In this document: one piece after another, positions 6,292 to 13,838 of the stretch
Numbering within the stretch: the stretch's first letter is position 1
How the letters are laid out: the number at the start of each line of letters is the position of its first letter
Source of the DNA: UBA8752 sp049610565
GTDB lineage: Bacteria > Bacteroidota > Bacteroidia > Flavobacteriales_D > Sanyastnellaceae
Length of the DNA: 15,361 nucleotides
Assembly: GCA_049610565.1 (NCBI GenBank)
Contig: JBMYZR010000050.1
Location: forward strand, 1 to 15,361
Direction: 5' to 3'
Translations under genes and position numbers: made by a program
The notes under the pieces: model-generated
Databases searched by the model: none
What the model saw: only the letters and a program-made list of their open reading frames with translations
Told to the model about the DNA's origin: nothing

Positions 6292-8139
6292 ATGCGTGCC
6301 GAATTGCGCTTTCTGACCCTGCTGATCGTGATGGGCAGCCCCGTGCTGCACCGCACGGCATGCGCGCAATTGGAGACCCGACTGCAGCAGTTCGAGACCG
6401 TCCGCGGCCTGACCGCCGAGGCCGTGCTCGACTCCCTCGAAGCCGGCGCCTTCACCCCTTTCGGCAACGGAGCCTACGGACACAGCGCCGCCACCTATTG
6501 GATCGTCGCCGACGTCTGCGGCGAGCCCGAATCCTGCATTCTCGAAGTGGCCAACCCCCACCTCGACTCCATCGACGTCTACCGTGTCCTGCCGGAGGGT
6601 CCGCCCGAGCGGATCGCCATCGGCGGCGAACTCCAAACCGACCGGGTGGGCTTCTCCCTCAACCGCCGGCCGGTCCTCGTGACCGCCCTCAACGGAGGGG
6701 GCGCCTGTGACCGGTTCCTGCTGCACATCCGAAACCGGCAAGGCTCCATCACCTTGCCCATCAAGGTCTACGAAGAAGAGGTCTTCTGGGACCGGGAACA
6801 ATGGCTCAATGCCGCCTACGGCATCGTCTTCGGCATGTTCCTGCTCGTCATCTTCGGCGCGTTCCTGATGGCGAGGCTGCTGGGCATTCCCATGCTCCGG
6901 CACTACGCCTTCTACGCCATCACGATGGGCTTCTTTGCCTTCAGCTATTCGGGTTTCCTTCTCATCCCCATCAGCTGGATCCACCCCGTCGCCCCCACCC
7001 TCTTCAAGCTCACGGCCTCATACCTGATCGTCCCCACTTTCGCCACCTTCTCGCGCCACTTCTTCTCGACCGCCACGCAGGCCCCGCGGTGGGACAAGGG
7101 GTTGAAGTGGCTGACCTACGCCTACCTCGCCAACATCGCCATCGGCCTGAACCTCTGGGCCATCGGCATCCCCGCCACGGACCTGACGCTGTACGCCGGA
7201 TACGTCCTGAACTCCGTCTCCATCGTCCTGCTCATCAAGCTGCCGATCGACATGCGGCACCGCATGCCCCGGTCCACGCGCATCTACGGCCGCGTCATTG
7301 GGCTCAATACGTTCATCAGCTCCCTGTTCATCCTCCAGGAGGTCGGGCTGCTCAACATGTTGGAATTCAGCCTCTCCCCCTTCGTCGTGACGTGGGCCAT
7401 GGAAATGGGCATCCTGCTCCACGGTGTGATTGTGACCATCTCCGAACAGGTGCGGGAAAAGCAGGCCCTCGCCGCCCAGCTGCATCAGGCGGAGAGCGAG
7501 CGCAACCAAGCCTACGTCGAAGGGCTGGAAGAAGAGAAACGCCGGGTGGCCGCCGAACTCCACGACGACGTGCTGAGTCGGCTGGCCCTGATGCTCAACA
7601 AAGTCGGCATCCGGGAGGGCATCCGGGGCGACCTCCAGGACCTGTCCAAGCAGGTCCGCGGCCTGTCCAAGACGCTCCACCCCATCACCTTCGGCGGACA
7701 GTCCCTGCCCGAACGGCTACAGAGCCTCGTCCTGATGTACCGCGACACCGCCATGACGGTGCAGCTCTATTGCATCGATGTTCCGAAACCACTCGACGAG
7801 CGCGTTGAATTCGAACTCTTCCGCATCGCCCAGGAGGCCCTCCAAAACGCCCACAAGCACGCCGACGCAGACAAGGTGTTCATCAACCTCACGGGCGACG
7901 ACACCGGCCAGACCCTGACCCTCACGGTCGAGGACGACGGGCGCGGCTTCGACGTCTCCGCCAAGAAACGGACCTCCCTCGGCCTCCGAAACCTCGAGCA
8001 CCGGGCCGGCATCCTTCAGGGCACCCTCAACATCGAGAGCGCCCCCGGCCGGGGCACCCTCGTCGAGGTCTCCTGCCCCACGTCACCGCCGGCCCCGGAC
8101 GCCGCCCTCGACGACCGCTTCCGCCCCGAAATCCGCTGA
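6292..8139 (+). CDS. 7TMR-DISM sensor histidine kinase (NarX/DesK-type)
   Basis: The product is 615 aa from ATG 6292, which begins a signal peptide (MRAELRFLTLLIV...ACAQ). Residues about 28-165 form a periplasmic 7TMR-DISM-type beta domain (ATYWIVADV, SIDVYRVLPEG, RFLLHIRNRQGS). About 172-385 hold seven hydrophobic helices of the 7TM-DISM module. A short coiled coil (385-415) leads to a HisKA_3 domain with phospho-acceptor H424 in RRVAAELHDDVLSRLA. The HATPase domain has N519 (EALQNAHKH), DDGRGFD (548-554) and the SLGLRNLEHRA G2 box (562-572). It is predicted to sense an envelope or extracellular ligand, often carbohydrate-related in this class, and to phosphorylate a NarL-type regulator, most simply the one encoded upstream. 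The frame stays open to a TTG at 6259 and a GTG at 6277, but the promoter box at 6255-6261 argues for 6292, or less likely 6277. Confidence 0.93.
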   Translation: MRAELRFLTLLIVMGSPVLHRTACAQLETRLQQFETVRGLTAEAVLDSLEAGAFTPFGNGAYGHSAATYWIVADVCGEPESCILEVANPHLDSIDVYRVLPEGPPERIAIGGELQTDRVGFSLNRRPVLVTALNGGGACDRFLLHIRNRQGSITLPIKVYEEEVFWDREQWLNAAYGIVFGMFLLVIFGAFLMARLLGIPMLRHYAFYAITMGFFAFSYSGFLLIPISWIHPVAPTLFKLTASYLIVPTFATFSRHFFSTATQAPRWDKGLKWLTYAYLANIAIGLNLWAIGIPATDLTLYAGYVLNSVSIVLLIKLPIDMRHRMPRSTRIYGRVIGLNTFISSLFILQEVGLLNMLEFSLSPFVVTWAMEMGILLHGVIVTISEQVREKQALAAQLHQAESERNQAYVEGLEEEKRRVAAELHDDVLSRLALMLNKVGIREGIRGDLQDLSKQVRGLSKTLHPITFGGQSLPERLQSLVLMYRDTAMTVQLYCIDVPKPLDERVEFELFRIAQEALQNAHKHADADKVFINLTGDDTGQTLTLTVEDDGRGFDVSAKKRTSLGLRNLEHRAGILQGTLNIESAPGRGTLVEVSCPTSPPAPDAALDDRFRPEIR

Positions 8140-8195
8140 CCTGCCCACGGAACCCAACGCTCCTGCTCCGACGCGGCCTGCGCCCATTCCGGAAG

Positions 8196-8202
8196 TACTT
8201 TC
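8196..8202 (+). promoter_or_regulatory. -7-like promoter box of the lipoprotein/OMP unit
   Basis: TACTTTC followed by GGGG, only 6 nt before ATG 8209. If this box is used, the transcript starts at about the A of the ATG, that is, leaderless. Confidence 0.5.
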
Positions 8203-8208
8203 GGGGCC

Positions 8209-8640
8209 ATGAACAAGACCTTCTTTGCTGCCGTTGCCGGCGTCCTGCTCGTCGCGGCGACCGGATGCACCACCACCACGACGCGCAGCACCCAACTCGC
8301 CGAGGGGGTGGCCCTGCTCGACATCGAGCCCGTCAAGGCCCGCTGCGTGGTCGACACGACGCAAACCCTGCAGGCCGTCTCCCAGACGCGGACCGTCCTC
8401 GGATTCTTCCGCTCCGGCGACCGGGAATTCGCGCAATACCCCGGCATGGTCTTCCGCCTCGGCCCCGCCATGCGTGAGCGCCGCGCCGCCGTCCACAAGG
8501 CATTAAAAGGCACGGACTTCGATGTGATGGTCAACCCCAAGTACATCGTACAGACCAAGCGCCGCCCCTTCGTGCGCACCGTGACCGTGCAAGTGGCGGG
8601 CTACGGCGGCCACCTCGTGTTTGACCAACCCGAAGACTGA
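8209..8640 (+). CDS. Small predicted lipoprotein of unknown function
   Basis: The product is 143 aa. A lipoprotein signal ends in VAATGC (C20), followed by an unusual run of five threonines and a short polar linker, so the mature protein is expected to be lipid-anchored in the envelope. The remaining ~115 residues contain a conserved-looking strand pattern: FDVMVNPKYIVQTKRR and TVTVQVAGYGGHLVF near the C-terminus, suggesting a compact alpha/beta domain. I do not recognise the family, and no catalytic motif is evident. The ATG at 8209 is well supported by the signal peptide and by a promoter box 6 nt upstream. It is followed after 8 nt by a predicted outer-membrane protein gene, so the two are likely co-transcribed and may work together at the outer membrane. 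Confidence 0.82.
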   Translation: MNKTFFAAVAGVLLVAATGCTTTTTRSTQLAEGVALLDIEPVKARCVVDTTQTLQAVSQTRTVLGFFRSGDREFAQYPGMVFRLGPAMRERRAAVHKALKGTDFDVMVNPKYIVQTKRRPFVRTVTVQVAGYGGHLVFDQPED

Positions 8641-8648
8641 GCGTCGCC

Positions 8649-9590
8649 ATGAAGCACCTCCTCTGGGCCACGGCCCTCCTCTTCGGCTGCGCCCTCTCCG
8701 TACGCGCGCAAACGCTCGACGAGAGCCTGCTCGATCAAGCCGACCGCGACACCCGCGCGCCGCGCGAATGGAACTGGGCATCCGGCGAGGCCGGCACATG
8801 GAATGTCTGGCTCGAGCTCGACGCGGGCACCATTGAGCAGTTCGAATACGGCGCCGACAACCACATCCGCCGCGCCGCCACCCTCGGCCACCCGGAGTGG
8901 AGCGATGGCGAACTCACCTCCGCCCTCAACCGCATGGGGTGGTCCGGGTTCAACAACGCCGTGGACTACCAGAGCCGCTACCTGCCCGCCGCGTGGCGGG
9001 TCGGCGCCTCCCGGCAGGTGTGGAACGGCCTGTCCGCCGGCCTGCAACTCGGGCGCGCCTGGTCCCCGGCCTACGTAAACTGCACCCGTGCCGATGGGGA
9101 GTCCGTCGTGGCGAGCTGGACGCAAGTGCGCTTCGCCGATTTCGTGGACCAGTATCTCTACTACGACGACCTCTACAACGGCGACCAGTGGCAATACTCA
9201 GGGCTTGGCGACTTCAAGGAAGGCATCAGCGGTTGGCGCGTGGAAGTCGTGCTCCAGCAGGAACTCGCCCACGGCCTGGGGTGGACAGCCAGCCTCGGCA
9301 CCACCGTTGGACTGCAGGGCCAGCTCGACGCAGAGGCCGCCAGCCTGTTCGGCAGCCAAGGCCTCTTGCCCGACACCGAACTCGGCCCCACCCTCACGCC
9401 GACCTCCGTTGCTGCTGCCCCCATGTCCGCCTCGTTGGGCGGAACCTATCGCATCGGGGCCGTGGTCCTCGGCGTCTCGTGGTCCAGCGCCTTCATCAGC
9501 GGTGCCAAGGTCAACGACTGGGTGGGCAACGGCGCCGACGTGATCGACCCGATCAACCAGCTGCGCCTGCGGCTCGGCATGACCTTCTGA
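8649..9590 (+). CDS. Predicted outer-membrane / secreted beta-rich protein
   Basis: The product is 313 aa with a clear signal peptide (MKHLLWATALLFGCALSVRAQ; cleavage probably after ARA or RAQ near residues 20-21). The mature part is rich in alternating polar and hydrophobic strands (WRVEVVLQQEL, WTASLGTTVGLQG, YRIGAVVLGVSWSSAF). It ends in LRLRLGMTF, an amphipathic last strand with a terminal Phe as found in outer-membrane barrels. An outer-membrane barrel is therefore the best reading; the family is not recognised and the fit is inferential. It starts 8 nt after the lipoprotein gene with no Shine-Dalgarno sequence, consistent with an operon. The stop lies 9 nt from the stop of the convergent methyltransferase gene, leaving almost no room for a terminator. 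Confidence 0.8.
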   Translation: MKHLLWATALLFGCALSVRAQTLDESLLDQADRDTRAPREWNWASGEAGTWNVWLELDAGTIEQFEYGADNHIRRAATLGHPEWSDGELTSALNRMGWSGFNNAVDYQSRYLPAAWRVGASRQVWNGLSAGLQLGRAWSPAYVNCTRADGESVVASWTQVRFADFVDQYLYYDDLYNGDQWQYSGLGDFKEGISGWRVEVVLQQELAHGLGWTASLGTTVGLQGQLDAEAASLFGSQGLLPDTELGPTLTPTSVAAAPMSASLGGTYRIGAVVLGVSWSSAFISGAKVNDWVGNGADVIDPINQLRLRLGMTF

Positions 9591-9599
9591 GCCCGGGAT

Positions 9600-10388
9600 T
9601 CACTTCTTCCGCGCGCGGAGGGCGTACGCGTGGGGCAACCGTTGCCCTCGCCGGTCGCCGAGGACGTGTTCGCCCGGCGCCCGCTCGACCATGCCGGCCA
9701 ACGGATACGGCGAATGATCGTACTCCTCGAACAGGGTGACCTCCAGTCCCGCCTGCCGCGCGCCAGCCAGCACATCGGACAGGGTGTGGTCCCAATAACA
9801 GGACGTGATCTCCACATCCTCACCGCCGTCCGTGTACGAGCCCTGCTGCGTTTCAACGTCAGGTTCGGGCGAATGGAAATAGTCGACCGGCGCCTTCTCG
9901 TCCAACAGCCAGATGAGCGGGTGGAATTCCACCAGGATCAATTCACCCCCCGGCGCCAAATGGCGCGACGCAATGCGCATCCACTCGGCCACATCCGGAA
10001 TCCAGCCGAGCACGCCATAGCTCGCGAACACCGTGTCAAACGTCCGGCCCAAATCCAGCTCGAGCACATTGGACAACACAAAGTCCGCCGACAGCCCCAA
10101 CTCCCCAGCGGTCTCCCGGGCCACCCCGATGGCGGATTCCGAGAAATCGACCCCGGTCGCCTTCGCCCCCAGGCGGGCCAGGGACAGCGTGTCCTGCCCG
10201 AAGTGACATTGGAGGTGCAGGATGGACCGCCCCGCGACGTCGCCCAGCAGCGCCAGCTCGAACGGCTTGAGTGAGGACTGTCCCGCCTTGAAGCCCGCCA
10301 TGTCGTAGAACGCGGACCCGACGTGGATGTCGGTCCGGCGGTTCCAGCACTGCCGATTGATCTCGATGAAGTCCTTCGCTTCGCTCAC
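9600..10388 (-). CDS. Class I SAM-dependent methyltransferase
   Basis: The product is 262 aa. The SAM-binding core begins with motif I in ILHLQCHFGQDTLSLARLG (56-74), then GVDFSESAI (79-87) with the acidic residue expected to contact the SAM ribose, and a VLSNVLELDL / FDTVFASYGVLGWI stretch (105-130) as motifs II and III. The N-terminus IEINRQCWNRRTDIHVGSAFYD is typical of a widespread Bacteroidota group of small-molecule methyltransferases whose substrate I cannot name. The start codon is GTG at 10388. The next in-frame ATG (residue 30) would remove conserved sequence. An ATG one base pair out of register at 10390 is followed at once by TGA. A TACTTTC box ends 5 nt upstream, so the mRNA may be leaderless. 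The gene is divergent from the CotH-like gene. Confidence 0.88.
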   Translation of the reverse strand: MSEAKDFIEINRQCWNRRTDIHVGSAFYDMAGFKAGQSSLKPFELALLGDVAGRSILHLQCHFGQDTLSLARLGAKATGVDFSESAIGVARETAGELGLSADFVLSNVLELDLGRTFDTVFASYGVLGWIPDVAEWMRIASRHLAPGGELILVEFHPLIWLLDEKAPVDYFHSPEPDVETQQGSYTDGGEDVEITSCYWDHTLSDVLAGARQAGLEVTLFEEYDHSPYPLAGMVERAPGEHVLGDRRGQRLPHAYALRARKK

Positions 10389-10393
10389 ATCCC

Positions 10394-10400
10394 GAAAGTA
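10394..10400 (-). promoter_or_regulatory. -7-like promoter box of the methyltransferase
   Basis: The minus strand reads TACTTTC followed by GGG, then ATGTGAGCG. The box ends 5 nt before the GTG start at 10388, among the closest spacings in the window. No separate promoter box is evident for the divergent CotH-like gene in 10401-10492. Confidence 0.5.
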
Positions 10401-10492
10401 GGCGCCAGCAAAAACCCACTGCCCGCCCCGTTCAACCCTGTGGTCATTCCGTCCGTTTTCCCTTCATTCGCACTGCACCGAACCCTGTCCCC

Positions 10493-12052
10493 ATGAAACA
10501 CCTGCTGCTTCCCCTCCTGCTTCTCCTCGGCTCTCCCCTCCTCACGCGGGGTCAAATCGACGGCGACAACATCTTCTCGGTCGAGCAGGTCATCAGCATC
10601 AACCTGGACTTTCCCCAACCCAATTTCTGGGCGCAGCTTCAGGACAACTACGCCGCTGACGAGAACGAATACATCGTCGCACACTTGATGCTCACCGACG
10701 TCAGCGGCACACACACCATCGACAGCGTCGGGGTCCGACTCAAGGGCAATTCCAGCTACAGCCACCCCGGCACCAAGAAGTCCTTCAAGATTGACTTCAA
10801 CAAGTACATCAGCGGACAGAACTACGACGGGCTGAAGAAGCTCAACTTCAGCAATGGCTTCAAGGACCCTTCCTGCATGCGGGAGAAGCTCTTCTTCGAC
10901 GTGTGCCGGCAGGCCAACGTCCCCGCGCCGCGGGCCAGCTTCGCCGAGGTCACCTTCAACGGAGAACCCTGGGGATTCTACACCGTCATCGAGCAAATCG
11001 ACGACCAATTCCTCGACTGGAACATCCTCGAAGACGACGGCAACCTGTTCAAGGCCGGCGACAACTTCGGCGGCGGAGGACCCGGCGGCGGCAACAACAC
11101 CGCGGCCGACCTCGTCTACTACGGTGACGACCAGGCCACTTACGAGGACCGATATGAACTGAAATCGAACGAGGAAGACAACGACTGGAGCGACCTCATT
11201 TCCCTGCTCGACTTCGTCAACAACACCGACGACGCGGCCTTCGCCGCCGGCATCGACTTCCGCGTCGAGGTGGACGCCTTCCTCCGCTCCGCCGCACTCG
11301 ACATGCTGTTCAGCAACCTCGACACCTACACGGGGTCCGCGCGGAACTATTACCTCTACCACAACATGGACTCCAACCTCTGGGAGTGGATCAAATGGGA
11401 CGGCAACGAGGCCTTCGGCTCTTACAGCAACGGCGCCGGCAACATGGAAACGCTGAATCTCGACTACTGCGATGCCCCCCGCCCGCTGTTGCAGCGGATG
11501 CTGGACGATGCCGACCTCTACGCGCGCTATCTCGAACAGGTCTGCTACCTCACCGCCTACTTCTTCAACGAGGCCTACCTGCACGCCCAAATCGACGCCG
11601 TCCGCGACCTCATCGCCCCCTACGTCTACGCGGACGACAACAAGATGTACTCCAGCGCCGATTTCGACACCAACATCGAAGCCGACCTCTCCGGCGGTGG
11701 CGGAGGCCCCATGGGCGGTCAGACCTACGGGCTGAAGCCGTTCGTGACCAACCGCGCCGCCTACATCGCCGCCCAGCTCGACTGCAGCACCCTCTCCCTA
11801 GAGAACGTCAACACGTCAGATTGGGCCGTCTTCCCGAACCCCGCGCGCGAGGCCCTCACCGTCGTGAGCCCGACACCGTGTGAGGCGGACCTCACCCTCC
11901 GCAACGCCACCGGGCAGGTCGTTCTGCGCACGCGGATGGACGGCATGACAGGAATTCAACTGGATGTGGTTGGACTGGCCCCGGGACTTCACATCCTGGA
12001 CATCCACTCTGGCGGCGAATCCTTGACCCGCCGGCGGGTCATCATCGAGTGA
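10493..12052 (+). CDS. CotH kinase-like secreted protein with type IX sorting domain
   Basis: The product is 519 aa with a signal peptide (KHLLLPLLLLLGSPLLTRGQ). Residues about 28-430 form a CotH-type protein-kinase-like domain: VRLKGNSSYS (81-90), KKSFKIDFNKY (95-105), LKKLNFSNGFKDPSCMREK (114-132), EVTFNGEPWGFYTVIEQID (152-170), and WIKWDGNEAFG (299-309), the expected metal-binding segment. Two glycine-rich insertions occur at 193-200 and 400-409. Residues 445-519 form a type A type IX secretion sorting-like domain (WAVFPNPAREALTVV ... LRNATGQVVLRT ... GLAPGLHILDI), so the protein should be exported and surface-attached or released. CotH family members of Bacillus phosphorylate spore coat proteins; a phosphotransfer role here is inference, since the second aspartate of the common WDxDxxFG motif is N305. 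The last 11 bp overlap the convergent thioredoxin gene. Confidence 0.92.
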   Translation: MKHLLLPLLLLLGSPLLTRGQIDGDNIFSVEQVISINLDFPQPNFWAQLQDNYAADENEYIVAHLMLTDVSGTHTIDSVGVRLKGNSSYSHPGTKKSFKIDFNKYISGQNYDGLKKLNFSNGFKDPSCMREKLFFDVCRQANVPAPRASFAEVTFNGEPWGFYTVIEQIDDQFLDWNILEDDGNLFKAGDNFGGGGPGGGNNTAADLVYYGDDQATYEDRYELKSNEEDNDWSDLISLLDFVNNTDDAAFAAGIDFRVEVDAFLRSAALDMLFSNLDTYTGSARNYYLYHNMDSNLWEWIKWDGNEAFGSYSNGAGNMETLNLDYCDAPRPLLQRMLDDADLYARYLEQVCYLTAYFFNEAYLHAQIDAVRDLIAPYVYADDNKMYSSADFDTNIEADLSGGGGGPMGGQTYGLKPFVTNRAAYIAAQLDCSTLSLENVNTSDWAVFPNPAREALTVVSPTPCEADLTLRNATGQVVLRTRMDGMTGIQLDVVGLAPGLHILDIHSGGESLTRRRVIIE

Positions 12053-12512
12053 CCCCGTCCCCGGTAGCCGAGGCGAGCATGGCGAGGAATTCCGCCTTGT
12101 CGACGGCCCCGAAGCGGTAGTCGAGCACGTTGCCGTCGCCGTCCGTGATGAAGGTCCACGGGGACCCGCTCACGTTGTAGCGTTCCATGACCGGCTGAGA
12201 CACCGGGTCGTCCACGTCGAGCAGGACCGGCACGAAGCCCGCATTGACCTTCTGCGTGACCTCCCCATCGGCCCAGACCTGACGCTTCATGATGCGGCAG
12301 GGCGAGCACCACGTGGCCGTGAGGAAGAACACCATCGGCTTGCCCTCCGCCCGGGCCAAGGCCTGCGCTTCAGCCGGCACCGTGGACCAGCGGATCTCGT
12401 TGGGCGGAGCATAGAACGAATACCACGCGTACGCCAGGGACACCACGAGGAACCCCAACCAGAAGACCTGCTGGAACCGCTCCTTTGCGCTCTTCGAACC
12501 CGTTCTGCTCAT
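12042..12512 (-). CDS. Membrane-anchored thioredoxin-fold protein
   Basis: The product is 156 aa. A hydrophobic N-terminal segment (about 14-34, VFWLGFLVVSLAYAWYSFY) is probably an uncleaved membrane anchor that places the domain in the periplasm. The thioredoxin domain follows, with the redox motif WCSPC (68-72; C69 and C72) and a likely cis-proline in SGSPWTFI. It resembles thioredoxin-like proteins of the DsbD-gamma/TlpA type (MVFFLTATWCSPCRIMKRQVW, then VPVLLDVDD). It should take part in periplasmic disulfide exchange or reduction; partners are unknown. ATG 12512 is the only start giving the anchor. It begins 10 nt after the YdjM-type gene and is most likely co-transcribed with it. Its 3' end overlaps the convergent CotH-like gene by 11 bp. 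Confidence 0.9.
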   Translation of the reverse strand: MSRTGSKSAKERFQQVFWLGFLVVSLAYAWYSFYAPPNEIRWSTVPAEAQALARAEGKPMVFFLTATWCSPCRIMKRQVWADGEVTQKVNAGFVPVLLDVDDPVSQPVMERYNVSGSPWTFITDGDGNVLDYRFGAVDKAEFLAMLASATGDGVTR

Positions 12513-12522
12513 GCGGCGAAAA

Positions 12523-13752
12523 TCAGGAAGGGCTGTCCGCCTTCAAACCACCGGCGCGGTCAATCAGGTCCTCCATCATCTCCTCGCCCTTCTGGTCGGG
12601 CGGGCCGCCTTGGGCGCGGGAGAATCCGTAGGGCTGGTCCGGCCCGTTGTCGATGAGGGTGAAACGGAAGATGTAGTCGTCCGCCCCCTCGCCGCGGCCG
12701 CTGAAGGTGCCGAACCGGAGGTCGTTGAGCTGGAGCGATCCGTCCTCGCGCATCACCGCATTGAAGTGGCCATCGCTGAACCACCGCAGCACACGCAGCG
12801 TCTCGTCGGTGTCCAGGTTCCGAAGGAGGTCCCACCCCTTTTCGACGCGGTGGAACTGGATGGGCACCTCATCGAAGAGGGAATGCTGACCGAGGAGGTA
12901 ACCGTCCCCGTCCTCCACGACCGCATTCCAGAGGACGTTGTTGAAGATGGTCGGGGTGATGAAGAGCTGCTCGTGGGATTTGCCCTGCGCCTCCAAAGCG
13001 GCCTCGAAGGTGCGCTTCACCTGCCCGTGGTTGACGACAGTCAAGGCGAGGTAAACACAACACCAAGCAAGGCCCACCGTGTTCCAGATGCAGCGCCGAC
13101 GGTCTTCCCGCGCAAAGCGGGCCGCGACGAGCAGGCAGACCAGGAAGGGGAAGGTCCACAGCGGGTCGGCCACCGCAATCGTGCACCACGCCACGCGCTC
13201 GTCGGAGAACGGCGCAAAGAGCTGCGTGCCATAGGTCGTGAAGCAGTCGAGCAGCGTGTGCGTCAGGAAGCCCCAGAAGAACAGGAGCACCCACCCCTTG
13301 AGGTCCGCATCCGGCGCGGTCCAGTTCCCGCTGAAGTAGCGCGTCTGGCCATGCCGCCACCACCACCATCCCACCAGCGGGATGTAGGCCACGAGCGGAA
13401 TCCAGCCGCCCGGGGCGACGATTTGCGTGAGGAAGTTGACGACAAAGCCGACCAGCACCGCCGCCGCGGCCTTGGTCGCCATCGCAATGCGGGCGTGATG
13501 CGGACTCCGGTACAATCGGTCCGTCACCCACCCGAAACCGAGCGCGCCGACGACGCAGAACAGCAGCGAGTGGCTGATGCCGCGGTGGAAGGCGAGGTTG
13601 TCGAGCTCGCTGAGGAAGTATTTGCCCAGCACATCCATATCGGGAATGGTGCCGGCCACCGCGCCCCAGACCATGGCCCGGTTGCCGATGCGGCGCCCCA
13701 GCAGCGCCTCCCCCACGGCAGCCCCCAACACGATCTGCGACAGTGAATCCAT
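12523..13752 (-). CDS. Membrane-bound metal-dependent hydrolase, YdjM family
   Basis: The product is 409 aa from ATG 13752. MDSLSQIVLGAAVGEALLGRRIGNRAM is cut short here at the family's very characteristic opening. Metal-binding residues appear in GTIPDMD (34-40), FHRGISHSL (55-63) and FLTHTLLDCFTTYGT (162-176), with DP at 196-197 (ADPLWTFPF). Several hydrophobic helices lie within 65-225, so the N-terminal half is membrane-embedded. A soluble C-terminal region of ~170 residues (about 230-400) carries no motif I recognise. YdjM of E. coli is a LexA-regulated inner-membrane protein annotated as a hydrolase; its substrate is not established. The open frame extends 14 codons upstream, but the family start is MDSL. 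It heads the unit with the thioredoxin gene. The 86-bp region shared with the divergent hydrolase gene holds no clear LexA box. Confidence 0.9.
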   Translation of the reverse strand: MDSLSQIVLGAAVGEALLGRRIGNRAMVWGAVAGTIPDMDVLGKYFLSELDNLAFHRGISHSLLFCVVGALGFGWVTDRLYRSPHHARIAMATKAAAAVLVGFVVNFLTQIVAPGGWIPLVAYIPLVGWWWWRHGQTRYFSGNWTAPDADLKGWVLLFFWGFLTHTLLDCFTTYGTQLFAPFSDERVAWCTIAVADPLWTFPFLVCLLVAARFAREDRRRCIWNTVGLAWCCVYLALTVVNHGQVKRTFEAALEAQGKSHEQLFITPTIFNNVLWNAVVEDGDGYLLGQHSLFDEVPIQFHRVEKGWDLLRNLDTDETLRVLRWFSDGHFNAVMREDGSLQLNDLRFGTFSGRGEGADDYIFRFTLIDNGPDQPYGFSRAQGGPPDQKGEEMMEDLIDRAGGLKADSPS

Positions 13753-13825
13753 GCCGCGAAGGTCCGACTTGTCCGGCCACCTCCACCGCCCCAATTCACA
13801 AGGAATCCTCCCCCCGCCCTTCCCC

Positions 13826-13833
13826 TACCTTTC
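13826..13833 (+). promoter_or_regulatory. -7-like promoter box of the secreted hydrolase
   Basis: TACCTTTC fits TAnnTTTC with the canonical two-base spacing and ends 5 nt before ATG 13839. This suggests a leaderless transcript, as at 8209 and 10388. Confidence 0.5.
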
Positions 13834-13838
13834 ACCGC

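Noticed and set aside
10385..11590. 401-codon minus-strand frame opposite the CotH-like gene
   Set aside because: Val/Glu-rich shadow product; the plus strand carries signal peptide, CotH motifs and sorting domain.
12511..13746. 411-codon plus-strand frame opposite the YdjM-type gene
   Set aside because: The minus strand has the conserved YdjM opening and metal motifs; the plus product has no coherent domain.
13743..13838. 32-codon N-terminal extension of the secreted hydrolase
   Set aside because: It would overlap the start of the divergent YdjM gene, bury the signal peptide and lie upstream of the promoter box.
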